A DNA stretch of 64,000 bases, from positions 186,001 to 250,000 of the forward strand of contig JAJCXM010000038.1 in the NCBI GenBank assembly GCA_029263455.1, read 5' to 3'. Positions 1 to 9,646 of this stretch are shown here, in pieces. Position 1 is the first letter of the stretch. Every line of letters begins with the position of its first letter. The DNA comes from Holophagae bacterium (GTDB lineage: Bacteria; Acidobacteriota; Holophagae; Acanthopleuribacterales; Acanthopleuribacteraceae). The position numbers were made by a program, and so were the translations under genes. The notes beneath the pieces are model-generated. The model saw only the letters and a program-made list of their open reading frames with translations, made no database searches and was not told the DNA's origin.

Positions 1-2019
1 GTCGAATCCTGCGCCAGAGACATAGGCAGCCACATCCATCGATTGATCTGTGTGTTCAATGGGAATCTTACAGGCTGAAAATTTAGTCAACACATCGCCT
101 GCTTTGTCCACTAATTGCTTGTTGCAAAACATGATTGGCTTGCCAAGCGATTCATCGTTGGTATTTGACACGGCAATGAGCAGAGCAATGAGTTCTGTGC
201 AGATGCTTTCGACTTCATCAAGAGCAGTTGATTGTTGGTGGAGCAATTCCAGAAAGGCAAAAGCATCGGATTGCAGTGTCGAAGTCAAGTTATTTGCAAA
301 TTTGGGCTGGTTCGCAAGCCATAGACACAGAGACGTCGCCTGCTCAATTTGGGAATCAAACGTATCGAGCTTCGTCTTTAATTCTTGTAGCCGACTTTTT
401 GTCTCCTGAATTTTGTCAGGTAGCTTCTTGGGGTCGATTGTAGCCAAGCCAAACCAGGCAGGCTCAGATTTAACGATCTTAGAAGACTCGTGGAGTCGTC
501 TAAGCGATTGCTGTATTTGCTTCGTAGATTGCCATTGACGCAATGTCTCAAATCGCTCGCTATCGTTTGCTGAGATTTGGTCGCGCAGTTGCATATATTC
601 TTGTTTGAGGCTGGCAATATCTTTGACGTCTGACGTCTTTTTGATGCTTACTTGTGTCCAACGTCCATAAATATGGTTCAGCCTAAAGACGCGGTGCATC
701 GCCTTAAAACGTGCGTCTTGAATGGCTTCGTCTTTCTTCAGCTCATCGATAGATCGGAAGACCTGTTCATCGAGTGTGCGTCCGATCATTTCAGACATCG
801 CTTGTTTTGTATGGTTCTCGCTCAATTCCTTGAAATCGCGGAACAACACCGTCGCGGGCATGTCGATATTGAAAACGCGATTCTGCCCGTGTTGATGTGC
901 CTGCTGAATGCGTTGCATATCGCATGGATGAGTGTCAAAGAATTTGGTCTTTGAGGTGGAAATATGCTCTTGGGCGACTTGTTCTAGCTGTTTGTTTTGT
1001 TTCGTATGGTGGTGACTGACCAGCCTTGAATGATCCCCACACAATTTACCGTTCGCCCAATAGGAACGTTGATCCTGAATGGCTAAATCAGCAGAGGCAC
1101 TCAGTTTTATGAGTTCCTTGGCAGTGGAAGCGAACGTCGACCCTCCTACCAGTTTTGCTTCGTAACTGTCTGCGTCAAATTCCATTTGTCTGAGCATGAA
1201 ATTGCTGATGGCACTGCCAGTAATCATAAGTAACCAGAGGACGCGCCGCGATATCCATACACCGCCCTTGCCCAGCATCAATGTGACTTGCATCCAGCCT
1301 TCAGTACCTTCAATCTGTTCGTCTAGCCACAAATCGACACGATCTCGTTCATAGACGACACGGTAGAACCAGAAATTAATCGAACGTATAAGATAAGTGA
1401 GTGTCATGCCGGATAACTGTGAAAAGTGTCCGAATTCGTGGGCCAAGACACCGGCAAACTGATTGGCATTTAAGCCTGCGACCAGTGGCAATCCAATCGT
1501 GAGTTTGAGGTCCTTCCTCAATAGGCTGAATAGTCCCGATCTCGGGCCCGCCGATGCATTCACTTCATTGTTAATAGCAATCACAGACGGAATCGGAGCG
1601 CCCATCGTTGTACATAACCTGCGCACAAACGCAAATAGAATGGGCTCTTTTTCAGGTTCAAGCGGAGGCTGTTCATCATCTTGTGGCAAGGAAACGAAAA
1701 TGGGCTTCACCATGAAAACGATGAGAAGTGAGCTCACAACAAGAGGCGTTACGTAGAGCAAAAGTCTCCACTTGTTTGCCCGATACCCGCCAAGGTTACT
1801 GTCAAAAAGGCCAGGACCAAAGTCGACCGCATACCAATAGGCTGCCCATGCAAAGAGAGCGACGATGGCCAAATACAATAAGGGCAATATGACCATGAAC
1901 AAAGCAACAAAGCCAAGTCCTATGCGGTATGTCCATGGTACCGGCGTCGGTACAACCTTGCCTTTGAAACCGTTCAGGAACTGGTCTTGTAGTTCGTTAG
2001 AGTAGGCTAATTCGGCCAT
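1..2019 (-). CDS. M48-family membrane zinc metallopeptidase (partial, 3' end outside window)
   Basis: The reverse strand stays open from an ATG at 2019 to the window edge (673 codons, no stop), so the gene is cut off at its C-terminus. GAGGGGG lies just upstream of the ATG. The N-terminus has two membrane segments (about residues 30-60 and 85-105). The zinc-binding HEFGH motif is near residue 193, and a second glutamate motif, EFDADSYE, follows near residue 275; this spacing is typical of M48 peptidases (HtpX/Ste24 type). Two further hydrophobic stretches lie around the active site. The long, charged, coiled-coil-prone C-terminal part (from about residue 420) is not part of the core peptidase fold. 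Bacterial M48 enzymes degrade or process membrane and envelope proteins; the substrate here is unknown. Family assignment is secure from the motifs, function is inferred. Confidence 0.85.
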   Translation of the reverse strand, partial: MAELAYSNELQDQFLNGFKGKVVPTPVPWTYRIGLGFVALFMVILPLLYLAIVALFAWAAYWYAVDFGPGLFDSNLGGYRANKWRLLLYVTPLVVSSLLIVFMVKPIFVSLPQDDEQPPLEPEKEPILFAFVRRLCTTMGAPIPSVIAINNEVNASAGPRSGLFSLLRKDLKLTIGLPLVAGLNANQFAGVLAHEFGHFSQLSGMTLTYLIRSINFWFYRVVYERDRVDLWLDEQIEGTEGWMQVTLMLGKGGVWISRRVLWLLMITGSAISNFMLRQMEFDADSYEAKLVGGSTFASTAKELIKLSASADLAIQDQRSYWANGKLCGDHSRLVSHHHTKQNKQLEQVAQEHISTSKTKFFDTHPCDMQRIQQAHQHGQNRVFNIDMPATVLFRDFKELSENHTKQAMSEMIGRTLDEQVFRSIDELKKDEAIQDARFKAMHRVFRLNHIYGRWTQVSIKKTSDVKDIASLKQEYMQLRDQISANDSERFETLRQWQSTKQIQQSLRRLHESSKIVKSEPAWFGLATIDPKKLPDKIQETKSRLQELKTKLDTFDSQIEQATSLCLWLANQPKFANNLTSTLQSDAFAFLELLHQQSTALDEVESICTELIALLIAVSNTNDESLGKPIMFCNKQLVDKAGDVLTKFSACKIPIEHTDQSMDVAAYVSGAGFD

Positions 2020-2051
2020 GCGTCCCCCTCACATATCCTTCAAAGATCAAA

Positions 2052-2057
2052 ATTATA
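2052..2057 (-). promoter_or_regulatory. Probable -10 element of the M48 peptidase gene
   Basis: On the reverse strand a perfect TATAAT lies 32 bp upstream of the ATG at 2019, in an A/T-rich stretch. I see no good -35 at 17 bp, so this is a tentative promoter based on the -10 alone. Confidence 0.4.
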
Positions 2058-2683
2058 TTTCAATCAGTTTGCCGGGAAAATAGATTTTTCTTGACTTGCC
2101 GGTGGATACGAATCTAACTGCTTGGTTCTTTAGCTACATACTCATGTGTAAACTTTTTTACTTGGCGAATACTTCGACCAAGGTGGTGCTTCAGCCGCCT
2201 TGCTCCCTTCGAACAATCATATTCACCGGGGGTATCCTACTTTTCCACAGTTTCCACAAAAGAAAAAAAGAAGCAAAAAGAAGCCACGACTACGACGACG
2301 GTCTATATCCACCTATTCTTCTTTACTTTCGGCAGCAATCTCACGTACCAGGGCGACACATCAAGCCCCGAAACCGATTTGAGATGACCCAGATGTGCCC
2401 TGTAGCACAGGCGTCGCCAGAGGTTATAATCCGTTTGTATTCAGGATAGTCATTCTGACCGCAATGTCGAATTATGGAGTTTTGCGACAGCCTCGTCCCG
2501 TGTGTGGTCTTAAGATGTTTGATATCAAGATATTAGGACATCTAGAAATGACGTTTTTATATCAGGTTTCCTGCCGCCCAAGGGGCTCGATGAGTGTGGT
2601 GGATGTAACCCCGGCCTTACGACCGGGGCTATGATCTACCGGCTCTGTGAGACTCGAACCCTCTTGTTATTCGCCGATGAGTT

Positions 2684-2878
2684 GAAGTAACCCCGTCTGA
2701 GAATCGAGTGCAGCGAGGTTCGCAAGCGAAAGGGAAGGGAGGTGCGCGTGATTTCGATGCTACGTACTCGAGCACCTCACTGCGTTCGATGCCCGGGTTC
2801 AGCTCTCCAGTTTAATGAACACTTCGTCCAAAGCGGTACCTCAGTCGCTCGGGCTCCTGTCGATACGCGCACTCCGCC
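2684..2878. repeat. Dispersed intergenic repeat, copy 1
   Basis: About 195 bp, closely matching 7144-7337 and, more loosely, 14190-14335. The left half has a long imperfect inverted repeat: an arm ending GCAGCGAGGT near 2720 pairs with ACCTCACTGCGTTCGAT near 2800. A shorter AGGTGC/GCACCT stem is nested in it. The right half carries the conserved string CTTCGTCCAAAGCGGTACC. It lies between genes and has no coding signal. No terminal inverted repeats or target duplications are visible, so it does not look like a simple MITE. Confidence 0.75.
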
Positions 2879-3160
2879 GGAACGTGCTATAACCTTCGAT
2901 TAACTAATCTTTTACGGGAAAAGATTTGCGTCAACAGGTCCTCACAATTTCTATTGTTGATTGATGCGAACTGTCGCACGCGTCCTCCGCACCAATACGC
3001 GACAGCGCATCGCCTTTCCCATGCTCGGAGTGGGATACGCAAACAACGCGGGGTTGCGCCTCCATAGATGACAGTGTTCACCACCCAATGTCTCAGGCCT
3101 AACCTTGTTGAGTTATCATGTTTTGATCGACGATCTTAAGATGAAACGGATGGATGAACC

Positions 3161-3721
3161 ATGCCTCATATTGAATTGGCGGAAGATCTGCCGGGTATAC
3201 GCGGGCTGATGGCGTTTCGACCGGAAACCGCAGGCCCGCTGAACGCATTAGCCGAAGTCTTGTTACGCTCCCAGAACACGCTCAGTCGTGGGGAACGCGA
3301 ACTCATCGGCGCCTATGTTTCCAACCTCAACGACTGCGACTTTTGCTCCAACGTGCATAGCGCTATGGCGTCGCACTACCTGTCATGCGATATTGACTTG
3401 GTCGCCGCGTTAAAGCGGGACATGGATGCGGCGCCGATTTCCGACAAGATGAAAGCGTTGTTGGCCATTGCTGGTGCCGTTCAGCTAGGCGGCAAACACG
3501 TCAGGAGCGAACAAGTAGATCGAGCCAAGCAATGCGGCGCTAGCGATGAGGAGATCCACGACACGGTTCTGATTGCGGCCGCTTTTTGTATGTTCAACCG
3601 TTATGTGGATGGACTGGACACCCGAGCGCCAGTTGAGCGTCAATTCTATTCGCAGCGCGCCTCGCAAAGAGCCTTGGAAGGCTACGCTGGATACAATCCA
3701 TTGGAGAATACCCAAACATGA
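3161..3721 (+). CDS. AhpD-like / carboxymuconolactone decarboxylase family protein
   Basis: A 186-residue all-alpha protein with the AhpD-type redox motif Cys59-x-x-Cys62-x-x-x-His66, preceded by a conserved glutamate (RERELIG region). This matches the 'uncharacterised peroxidase-related' branch of the carboxymuconolactone decarboxylase family, whose members reduce peroxides or act as thiol-disulphide partners in the cytoplasm. Length is normal for the family. There is no signal peptide. No neighbour suggests a specific partner (no ahpC). Family is secure; physiological substrate is unknown. Confidence 0.85.
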   Translation: MPHIELAEDLPGIRGLMAFRPETAGPLNALAEVLLRSQNTLSRGERELIGAYVSNLNDCDFCSNVHSAMASHYLSCDIDLVAALKRDMDAAPISDKMKALLAIAGAVQLGGKHVRSEQVDRAKQCGASDEEIHDTVLIAAAFCMFNRYVDGLDTRAPVERQFYSQRASQRALEGYAGYNPLENTQT

Positions 3722-3862
3722 AGGGCGTCTCTTATTTAGGACCTTTCGGCCTTACCGTATTTGAGGTCCTCAATGTCTTGCCAACAGAACTATTGCTGTA
3801 TGTTTGAAACTCGGTATGTGACCTGGTTGCGCGTTTCCTTTCGCCGATTTGCTCCGCTTCGC

Positions 3863-4686
3863 TCAATCGTTGGCACTCCAAAAGAGTCCACGTGCCGCGC
3901 GAATGCCGCACTTTTGATAGCGATGGTAAGCGCTGGCTGCGGCTTCATGGACGGTTACGCTTGAATTTGAAAACCAAGCACGAACGACCGGGTCGAGTGT
4001 ATAGGCTTTGGGCGCCATCAGGCCAGTGGTGAGTAGAAGTGGATTCACGCCTGAGCGTCGTATCTCATCGACAAAAAAGTCTTTACTAACGCATGCAAGA
4101 ACGACGGCATCTCGGGCCGGACCCTTTGTTGTGGACTGCGGTAAAGGATTTAGAGTGAAGTCCATCAACCCGTTGTGACCGATGAATGCCATAAGGTGGG
4201 CCGAACTTCCAATCTCCAGCGCATGACGGTTGTCTTTGATTAGCATCTTTTCGGAGGCATTTCCGGCAAGCATGGTCATGTAGTGGCCTAATGCGTCCTT
4301 TATATGCGAACCATCCCAGGCGTCAGCTACCAAAATGACTTCATACATCTTCGTGTCTCGTTCCAACTCGATCGACATGACTAGGCGTTCCAAGATGCGC
4401 GCGTCATCCGTTTCCTGGTTTTCAATGCGGTGCCAGCCTGCGTTTTTCAAAAAATGAGTTTTCAATCCATAAAGTGCGCCCCAATAAAGGTTACCTTTGG
4501 TGCTTTGGCCGTTTCCAAGTGGGAAGATACGGGCACAATACCTTGATTCACGTTGTCGCATAACGCCACGATGACGTGCACGATGATTGCTTTGTTAGCG
4601 TGGAGATCCGCGTCGATTCGATATTGCGTATTTTGCCCGTTACCGAAATGAAAGGAAAAGGCACAAAGGCAGGCCACATAAATCAT
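3863..4686 (-). pseudogene. Conserved protein of unknown function, split by a -1 frameshift
   Basis: Two overlapping reverse-strand frames make up one protein of about 270 residues. The N-terminal part starts at ATG 4686 and reads through ...VALCDNVNQGIVPV; the remainder, starting with LGNGQSTKGNLYWGALYG and ending at 3863, is in the -1 frame. From memory, a widespread uncharacterised family runs 'ALCDN.NQGIVPVP..LGNG...NLYWGALYG' continuously, then has 'VADA.DG', 'GHNGLMDF' and a C-terminal 'AYHRYQKC', all present here. The break falls between 4515 and 4530. I see no slippery heptamer, so loss of one base (mutation or sequence error) is more likely than programmed shifting. The function of the family is unknown to me. 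Confidence 0.7.
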
Positions 4687-4796
4687 GAGTTTTTCCCAAA
4701 TAGTGAATGCATGGATCCTGTCAGACGATTTTCAGGCTGTCCAGAAAATTCACCCTTTGTGGATAGCTATCGCGCAGTCTCACCTGCCAAATGCGG

Positions 4797-4802
4797 TATA
4801 CT
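4797..4802 (+). promoter_or_regulatory. Possible -10 element of the metzincin gene
   Basis: TATACT lies 36 bp upstream of the ATG at 4839, within the intergenic gap. No convincing -35 is visible. If it is used, the in-frame codons upstream of 4839 lie at or before the transcript start, which supports the ATG at 4839. Confidence 0.35.
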
Positions 4803-4838
4803 CCGTCCACCAAAAAAATAAATTTAGAGGATGATGTG

Positions 4839-6869
4839 ATGATTTTTAGAAGTGTCTTTTTCGTTTTGGCATTTGGCGCATGGAGCCATGCCCAATTGCC
4901 GCAGTGGTTTGAAGTACAGTCCGACTTCATCCTGCAGTCTGGGACTCGACTAACGGAGCCGACGACTTTCAGAACCTATCATTTTGATTATGATGAAATG
5001 ATGAGCTACTTGGCGTTAGCACCGATGGAAGGTCAATCGCCAATCGGTCTCAACCTGGAGCTGCCGACATCGGACGGATCACTTGTGCTTTTTGACGTCG
5101 TTGAATCGCCGGTCATGGCGCCAGAATTATCAGATCGACATCCTGAAATTCGATCCTATCGCGGTCAGGGTATCGATGACCGCAGTGCGGTTTTGCGCAT
5201 GGACATATCGCCCATAGGTGTACATGCCATGTGGCGTTCTGCCGCCGGCACCATGGTCATAGATCCCTACCAGTCCAACGACTCAAGCCATGTCATTGCC
5301 TACCATCGCAATGCACTTCAGTCAGCAAATAACTTCGAGTGCCTTACTCAAGGCGAATTTGAACGTGTTCTAGGGGCGGGTCCCGTTGGTCATGAGTTGT
5401 TAACTTTTCGGGTTGCCATCGCAGCGACGGGCGAGTATACGCAATACCACGGCAATCTCGGCCCTGGTGATCCTGAGGATGATGCATTGGCAGCTATCAA
5501 CACCGCCTTGAATCGCGTCAACATGATTTACGAAACCGATTTAGCCATTCGCATGGTACTTATTCCCAATAATGACCTCATTATTTACACCAATGGCGCA
5601 ACTGACCCTTACACAAATAACAGTGGTGGAGCCATGTTGGGCCAAAATCAGAGCAACATCGATGCAGTGATCGGTTCAGCCAACTACGACATTGGCCACG
5701 TTTTCTCTACCGGTGGGGGTGGCGTAGCTAGCCTGGGCGTCGTTTGTAATAATGGTTCCAAGGCACGTGGGGTAACGGGCCTGCCGAACCCAATCGGCGA
5801 TCCTTTTTATGTGGATTATGTTGCCCATGAAATGGGGCATCAATGGGGCGCGACTCACACATTCAATGGCACCACAAGCAGCTGCGGCGGTGGCAACCGC
5901 ACGGGCTCTACGGCTGTAGAGCCAGGAAGCGGCTCAACCATCATGGGCTATGCTGGAATCTGCGGAGCCGAAAACTTACAGTCCAATAGTGACGCCTATT
6001 TCGTCAATGCTAGCTACGATCAAATCGTAAATTTATCAAGATCTGTTGGATGTAGTGTTTCGATACCCACGGGCAATTTGGCCCCAATCAATATAGATGC
6101 TGGAATGGCACACACCATACCGGCTAACACGGCATTCATTCTTACTGCCACTGCAGAGGACACGCCTGGCGATATGCTCACTTATGGTTGGGAGCAAATC
6201 GACGTAGGCGCTGCTGCACCACCTAATACAGATAACGGGAATCGCCCAATATTCAGGAGCTTCAATCCCACTATCGCAACGTCTAGAACGTTTCCCAAGC
6301 TCTCGGATATTCTTAGCCAGACAGTGACGTTTGGAGAATCGTTGCCAACCACTGATCGCGACCTCAACTTCCGTGTCACCGTTCGAGATAATGTTTCAGG
6401 CGGTGGAGGCGTCGACTTTTCAGAAGTAACATTAACGGTTGAGAATGATGCGGGTCCCTTTTTGGTGACGTCACAAGGTGCCGCCGCATTGCTTGATGGC
6501 GGTTCGATGATAGAGGTGACTTGGGATGTAGCCAATACTACGGCTGCTCCGGTGAATTGCGCCAACGTCGATATCGAGCTTTCCTACGATGGTGGCGTGA
6601 CCTTCACGGAAACGATTGCTGACGAAACAGCCAACGATGGTAGCGAAATGGTAGCTGTGCCAAATGTGGATGAAACCAACGTTCGCATTCGCGTCATTTG
6701 CTCGGACTCGGTTTTCTTCGACATCAATAACGCCGATCTCTCAATCCAGCAAGTTTTTGGTTGTGTTAGTGATTGGAGTGAATGGGGAACACCGACAGGC
6801 GTGGTGACCGACGTCAACGGCAACAATGTGGTTGATATTATTGAAGTCTTGGGCTGCTTAATACCCTAG
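4839..6869 (+). CDS. Secreted metzincin metallopeptidase (reprolysin-like) with C-terminal dockerin-like tail
   Basis: Starts at ATG 4839 (AGAGG 8 nt upstream), giving 676 residues; the frame extends further upstream but without a ribosome-binding site. Residues 1-18 form a signal peptide ending ...SHA. A propeptide-like region (to about 180) precedes the catalytic domain. The full metzincin motif HEMGHQWGATH starts near residue 330, followed by the Met-turn sequence IMGYAGIC. Many Gly and Cys residues around the active site fit reprolysin-like enzymes of Bacteroidota and Acidobacteriota. Two beta-sandwich-like domains follow (about 420-640). The C-terminus ends in a calcium-loop-like DVNGNNVVDI segment resembling a single dockerin half. 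It probably acts as an exported protease; substrate unknown. A GC-rich hairpin follows the stop. Confidence 0.88.
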   Translation: MIFRSVFFVLAFGAWSHAQLPQWFEVQSDFILQSGTRLTEPTTFRTYHFDYDEMMSYLALAPMEGQSPIGLNLELPTSDGSLVLFDVVESPVMAPELSDRHPEIRSYRGQGIDDRSAVLRMDISPIGVHAMWRSAAGTMVIDPYQSNDSSHVIAYHRNALQSANNFECLTQGEFERVLGAGPVGHELLTFRVAIAATGEYTQYHGNLGPGDPEDDALAAINTALNRVNMIYETDLAIRMVLIPNNDLIIYTNGATDPYTNNSGGAMLGQNQSNIDAVIGSANYDIGHVFSTGGGGVASLGVVCNNGSKARGVTGLPNPIGDPFYVDYVAHEMGHQWGATHTFNGTTSSCGGGNRTGSTAVEPGSGSTIMGYAGICGAENLQSNSDAYFVNASYDQIVNLSRSVGCSVSIPTGNLAPINIDAGMAHTIPANTAFILTATAEDTPGDMLTYGWEQIDVGAAAPPNTDNGNRPIFRSFNPTIATSRTFPKLSDILSQTVTFGESLPTTDRDLNFRVTVRDNVSGGGGVDFSEVTLTVENDAGPFLVTSQGAAALLDGGSMIEVTWDVANTTAAPVNCANVDIELSYDGGVTFTETIADETANDGSEMVAVPNVDETNVRIRVICSDSVFFDINNADLSIQQVFGCVSDWSEWGTPTGVVTDVNGNNVVDIIEVLGCLIP

Positions 6870-6900
6870 GCTTCTCGGCATTGCCCGCGTATGGCGATAT

Positions 6901-6924
6901 AGCCCCGACCGGGTGGTCGGGGCT
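6901..6924. terminator. Strong hairpin after the metzincin gene
   Basis: AGCCCCGACC at 6901-6910 pairs with GGTCGGGGCT at 6915-6924 around a tiny loop, 30 bp after the stop codon. No T-run follows, so it may be a transcript-end stabiliser rather than a classical intrinsic terminator. Confidence 0.5.
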
Positions 6925-7143
6925 AGCTCATACGCTCGAAAAGCCATTGCGGACGACAATCAATTTGTTTGGTAAAAACCTCGATATAAACTGCTTATTT
7001 TCAGGCAGAGTGTCGGTGTTGACTGAATCTTATTTGGGAATCGATTGATTTCAAAGTCGGTTCTGTTTTTTCCGACGAAGTGACGGTGTCGACAGGAGTC
7101 TAAACTACTGAGGCACATTTTCGCCGAAGAAGTGGAGTGAGTC

Positions 7144-7337
7144 GAAGTAACCCCGTCTGTGAATCGAGCGCAGCGAGGTTCGCAAGCGAAAGAGAAGGGA
7201 GGTGCGCGTGATTACACGCCACGTACCCGAGCACCTCACTGCGTTCGATGCCCGGTGGCAGCTCTTCAGTGGGACTATCACTTCGTCCAAAGCGGTACCT
7301 CAGTCGCTGCGCTCCTGTCGATACTCGCACCCCGCCT
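7144..7337. repeat. Dispersed intergenic repeat, copy 2
   Basis: Closely matches 2684-2878 over its full length, with the same order of blocks: GAAGTAACCCCGTCTG, the GCAGCGAGGTTCGCAAGCG arm, GAGCACCTCACTGCGTTCGA, then CTTCGTCCAAAGCGGTACC. The inverted-repeat arms (ATCGAGCGCAGCGAGGT against ACCTCACTGCGTTCGAT) differ by only two positions, one of which would be a G-U pair in RNA. That makes a structured RNA or a structured mobile relic plausible. Confidence 0.75.
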
Positions 7338-7630
7338 GACGAGGCATTTCCATTCACAGGATTTCCAGCTAAACCCGAACTTGGGCGACGTCGTCATTGA
7401 AGAAATACGTTTGCTTGCCGCGCCATCTGATAGGCAAACGCGGGGCGTAAAGCTACTAACGCGGGGACACAACCGTAAAAGCTGATTTCCGTCAGATGGA
7501 TATGACACCCGTGGCGAGCGTTGATCGACTTGAGTTAAGCCCAGAAAACCCCAACAAGCTTCAAGTGTCCGAAATTAGAGCCGGATTTCGTATTGATGAG
7601 TATTAACCCAAGCTATTGGAGGCTCTCACG

Positions 7631-9646
7631 ATGCGATTCATACCACTCTTGATCTTCGGCTGCGTTAAACTCTGCGCTCAAATGGTCATTCCAGTTGCGC
7701 TTGACGATCAATGGATGGACCACGTGGACAGGGATGCCGACATCTACCTCGAAGTGTCGTACTACGCCGATCCGTATGGTGACCCACTGATAATCGAACC
7801 AGCCGAAAGAGTCTGGTGGATTCAATCCAACGGTTTCCTGATGCTGGGTGGCACGGGTGCTGATTTGCCGCGCGACATCATGGGTCGAAAAACAGCTTGG
7901 ATCCACCTAGCCTATATGGGCGAAAGGATTACGACTAAGCCAGCAACCATCTCGCCCCGTCGAGACGGACTTGATATGAGTTTGCTCAACAGGGGGAACC
8001 TAGCCAAAGCGCTCAAACAGGTTATGGGAGTTGATGCGGTCTACCTTGTGCAGGTTGTGAATTACCTGGCAGGAAATACCTCTACTTTGCACATCAACGC
8101 ACAGTCTTACCAGGTTCAAGGCAACACAGTGATTGACGCCAACGGTGATTGGGTGGGTGGATTAGGCGGGAATCTTCTGGCTCGGATCCAAGTTCTGGAA
8201 TCAAAAACTGCTGCATTAACGGTATCGGGAAATGATGTGATCTTTGATGGTGTCAATCTGCATATTCGCAGTGGTACTGGCGCCACAGACGGAGCTGTAA
8301 ATGGATTAGGCAACTTGATTGTTGGCTACAACGAACCTCGTCTCGATAGTCCCGACCAGTCTGGGTCACACAATATTGTGGTCGGCAAGAATCATAATTA
8401 CGCTTCATACGGGGGCGTTGTAACGGGATGGAAAAACTCGATTACCGCGATTTACGCTTGTGTCAGTGGCGGGCGTGAAAACGTTGCCTCGGGCGACTAT
8501 GCCTCGGTGGTCGGTGGCGCGGTCAATACAGCGTCGGGCTTCTATTCAAGCATATCTGGCGGCTCGCTGAACGAAACCACGGGACGTTGGTCGAGTATCG
8601 CCGCTGGCAGAGAGAATCGAGCTGAATTTGATCATGCTGCCGTTGCCGGGGGCTATAACAACACGGCATCGGGCGCACTGTCACTGGTAGCTGGGGGAGA
8701 CAACAACTTGGCAGAAGGTCAGGTGAGTTTCGTCAGCGGGGGCAGTTCTAATGAAGCCTCAGGCTTGAGAGCTTCTGTCTCAGGAGGGTCGAACAACCGT
8801 GCATCGTCGGTGTTGTGTACTGTCTTAGGCGGCACCGGAATCGAGGGGATTGCCAACGGCACTAGTGTGCACACTCTTACCTTTCTGGGTATTGACGCCA
8901 TGTTTGAGAGTACTAATGTCCATATTCGTAGCGGGTCAGGCGCCACAAATGGGGCTGTTAATGGGTTGGGCAATTTGATTGTCGGGTACAACGAAATAGG
9001 TGGAGGTAGCCCAACACGACTCGGTTCTCACAATCTGGTAGTGGGTAGTGAACACGAATACAACTCATTCGGCGGTATGGTAGCTGGACTTCAAAACACC
9101 ATATCTGCACCATATGCCAGCGCTCTTGGTGGCTTCCAGAATACGGCCAGCGGCCAAATATCGTCAGTCTTGGGGGGTTATCTCAACACCTCAGCTGGGG
9201 TGTATTCCTGTGTATCCGGCGGGCGTCAAAACAGCGCATCCAACGATAGCTGTTCTGTTTCTGGTGGGCAATCCAATGTTGCATCTGGGGATTATTCCAG
9301 CATCTGTGGGGGCCATTCGAACCAAGCCACAGGCACCCGATCGGTCGTGGCTGGCGGAAGTGAGAACGTTTCCTCTGGCGAAATCGCCAGTATTGCTGGC
9401 GGCAGGCAGAATATGGCCAGCGGCCAAAACACGGCAATCCTTGGTGGTTTGCAAAACGCGTCGGCTGGGGTGTATTCCTGTGTATCCGGCGGGCGTCAAA
9501 ATAGCGCATCCAATGAGAGTAGTTCTGTTTCCGGCGGGCAATTAAATATCGCTTCTGGGACCAGAGCATCCGTGAGTGGCGGCTACCAGGTGGAAGCGTC
9601 CAGTGACTACGAGTGGGCTGGCGGCTCTCTGGTAGGGAAAAGATGA
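7631..9646 (+). CDS. Secreted YadA-head-like repeat protein (adhesin-like)
   Basis: ATG 7631 has TGGAGG 8 nt upstream; the product is 671 residues with a short signal peptide ending near CAQ. After about 190 residues without recognised repeats, the protein is built of repeats of the type S-x-x-GG-x-x-N-x-A-S-G, the left-handed beta-roll repeat of YadA/Hia trimeric autotransporter heads. Two super-modules each begin with HIRSG-G-GAT-GAVNGLGNLI (near residues 215 and 435). A 270-bp unit is duplicated within the second module (9138 onward and 9408 onward). There is no YadA beta-barrel anchor; the protein ends YEWAGGSLVGKR. It is therefore exported but not a classical autotransporter. It overlaps the next gene by 4 nt (ATGA), implying co-translation. 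Function is inferred only as surface or adhesive. Confidence 0.8.
   Translation: MRFIPLLIFGCVKLCAQMVIPVALDDQWMDHVDRDADIYLEVSYYADPYGDPLIIEPAERVWWIQSNGFLMLGGTGADLPRDIMGRKTAWIHLAYMGERITTKPATISPRRDGLDMSLLNRGNLAKALKQVMGVDAVYLVQVVNYLAGNTSTLHINAQSYQVQGNTVIDANGDWVGGLGGNLLARIQVLESKTAALTVSGNDVIFDGVNLHIRSGTGATDGAVNGLGNLIVGYNEPRLDSPDQSGSHNIVVGKNHNYASYGGVVTGWKNSITAIYACVSGGRENVASGDYASVVGGAVNTASGFYSSISGGSLNETTGRWSSIAAGRENRAEFDHAAVAGGYNNTASGALSLVAGGDNNLAEGQVSFVSGGSSNEASGLRASVSGGSNNRASSVLCTVLGGTGIEGIANGTSVHTLTFLGIDAMFESTNVHIRSGSGATNGAVNGLGNLIVGYNEIGGGSPTRLGSHNLVVGSEHEYNSFGGMVAGLQNTISAPYASALGGFQNTASGQISSVLGGYLNTSAGVYSCVSGGRQNSASNDSCSVSGGQSNVASGDYSSICGGHSNQATGTRSVVAGGSENVSSGEIASIAGGRQNMASGQNTAILGGLQNASAGVYSCVSGGRQNSASNESSSVSGGQLNIASGTRASVSGGYQVEASSDYEWAGGSLVGKR
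9138..9530 (+). repeat. Internal 270-bp duplication inside the YadA-like gene
   Basis: DNA from 9138 recurs at 9408 with an exact 270-bp (90-codon) offset. The best part, GCTGGGGTGTATTCCTGTG onward (9194 and 9464), is almost identical over about 50 bp. This points to recent expansion of the repeat array by unequal recombination. Confidence 0.8.

Larger units (their letters stand above)
2020..3160. other. Long intergenic region with a hairpin and a copy of the dispersed repeat
   Basis: No convincing gene is present: the open frames here are short, lack ribosome-binding sites and match no family I know. It holds the promoter of the M48 gene at its left end, a GC-rich hairpin (CCCCGG at 2609-2614 pairing with CCGGGG at 2623-2628), and copy 1 of the dispersed repeat (2684-2878). 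The remainder shows nothing I can name. Confidence 0.6.
6870..7630. other. Intergenic region with hairpin and copy 2 of the dispersed repeat
   Basis: No gene is supported here. It holds the hairpin at 6901-6924, the dispersed repeat at 7144-7337, and A/T-rich sequence near 6990-7080 with two loose copies of a GTGTCGG/GACGGTGTCGAC phrase. The right end carries the ribosome-binding site for the gene at 7631. Confidence 0.6.

Noticed and set aside
2096-2634. Overlapping forward-strand open frames as possible small genes
   Set aside because: No ribosome-binding site, no recognisable domain, low-complexity Lys/Arg content and no continuity with neighbours.
4500-4540. Programmed -1 frameshift in the split gene
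   Set aside because: No X-XXY-YYZ heptamer in frame and no obvious downstream stem-loop; simple base loss or sequencing error is more economical.
7159-7485. Open frames inside the dispersed repeat as a gene family
   Set aside because: Frames differ between copies and are broken in copies 1 and 3; conservation is of DNA or RNA, not protein.
8460-9600. Regularly spaced repeats that might suggest a CRISPR array
   Set aside because: The period and sequence are those of the coding YadA-head repeats in one open frame; spacers are not unique and repeats are not conserved at DNA level.
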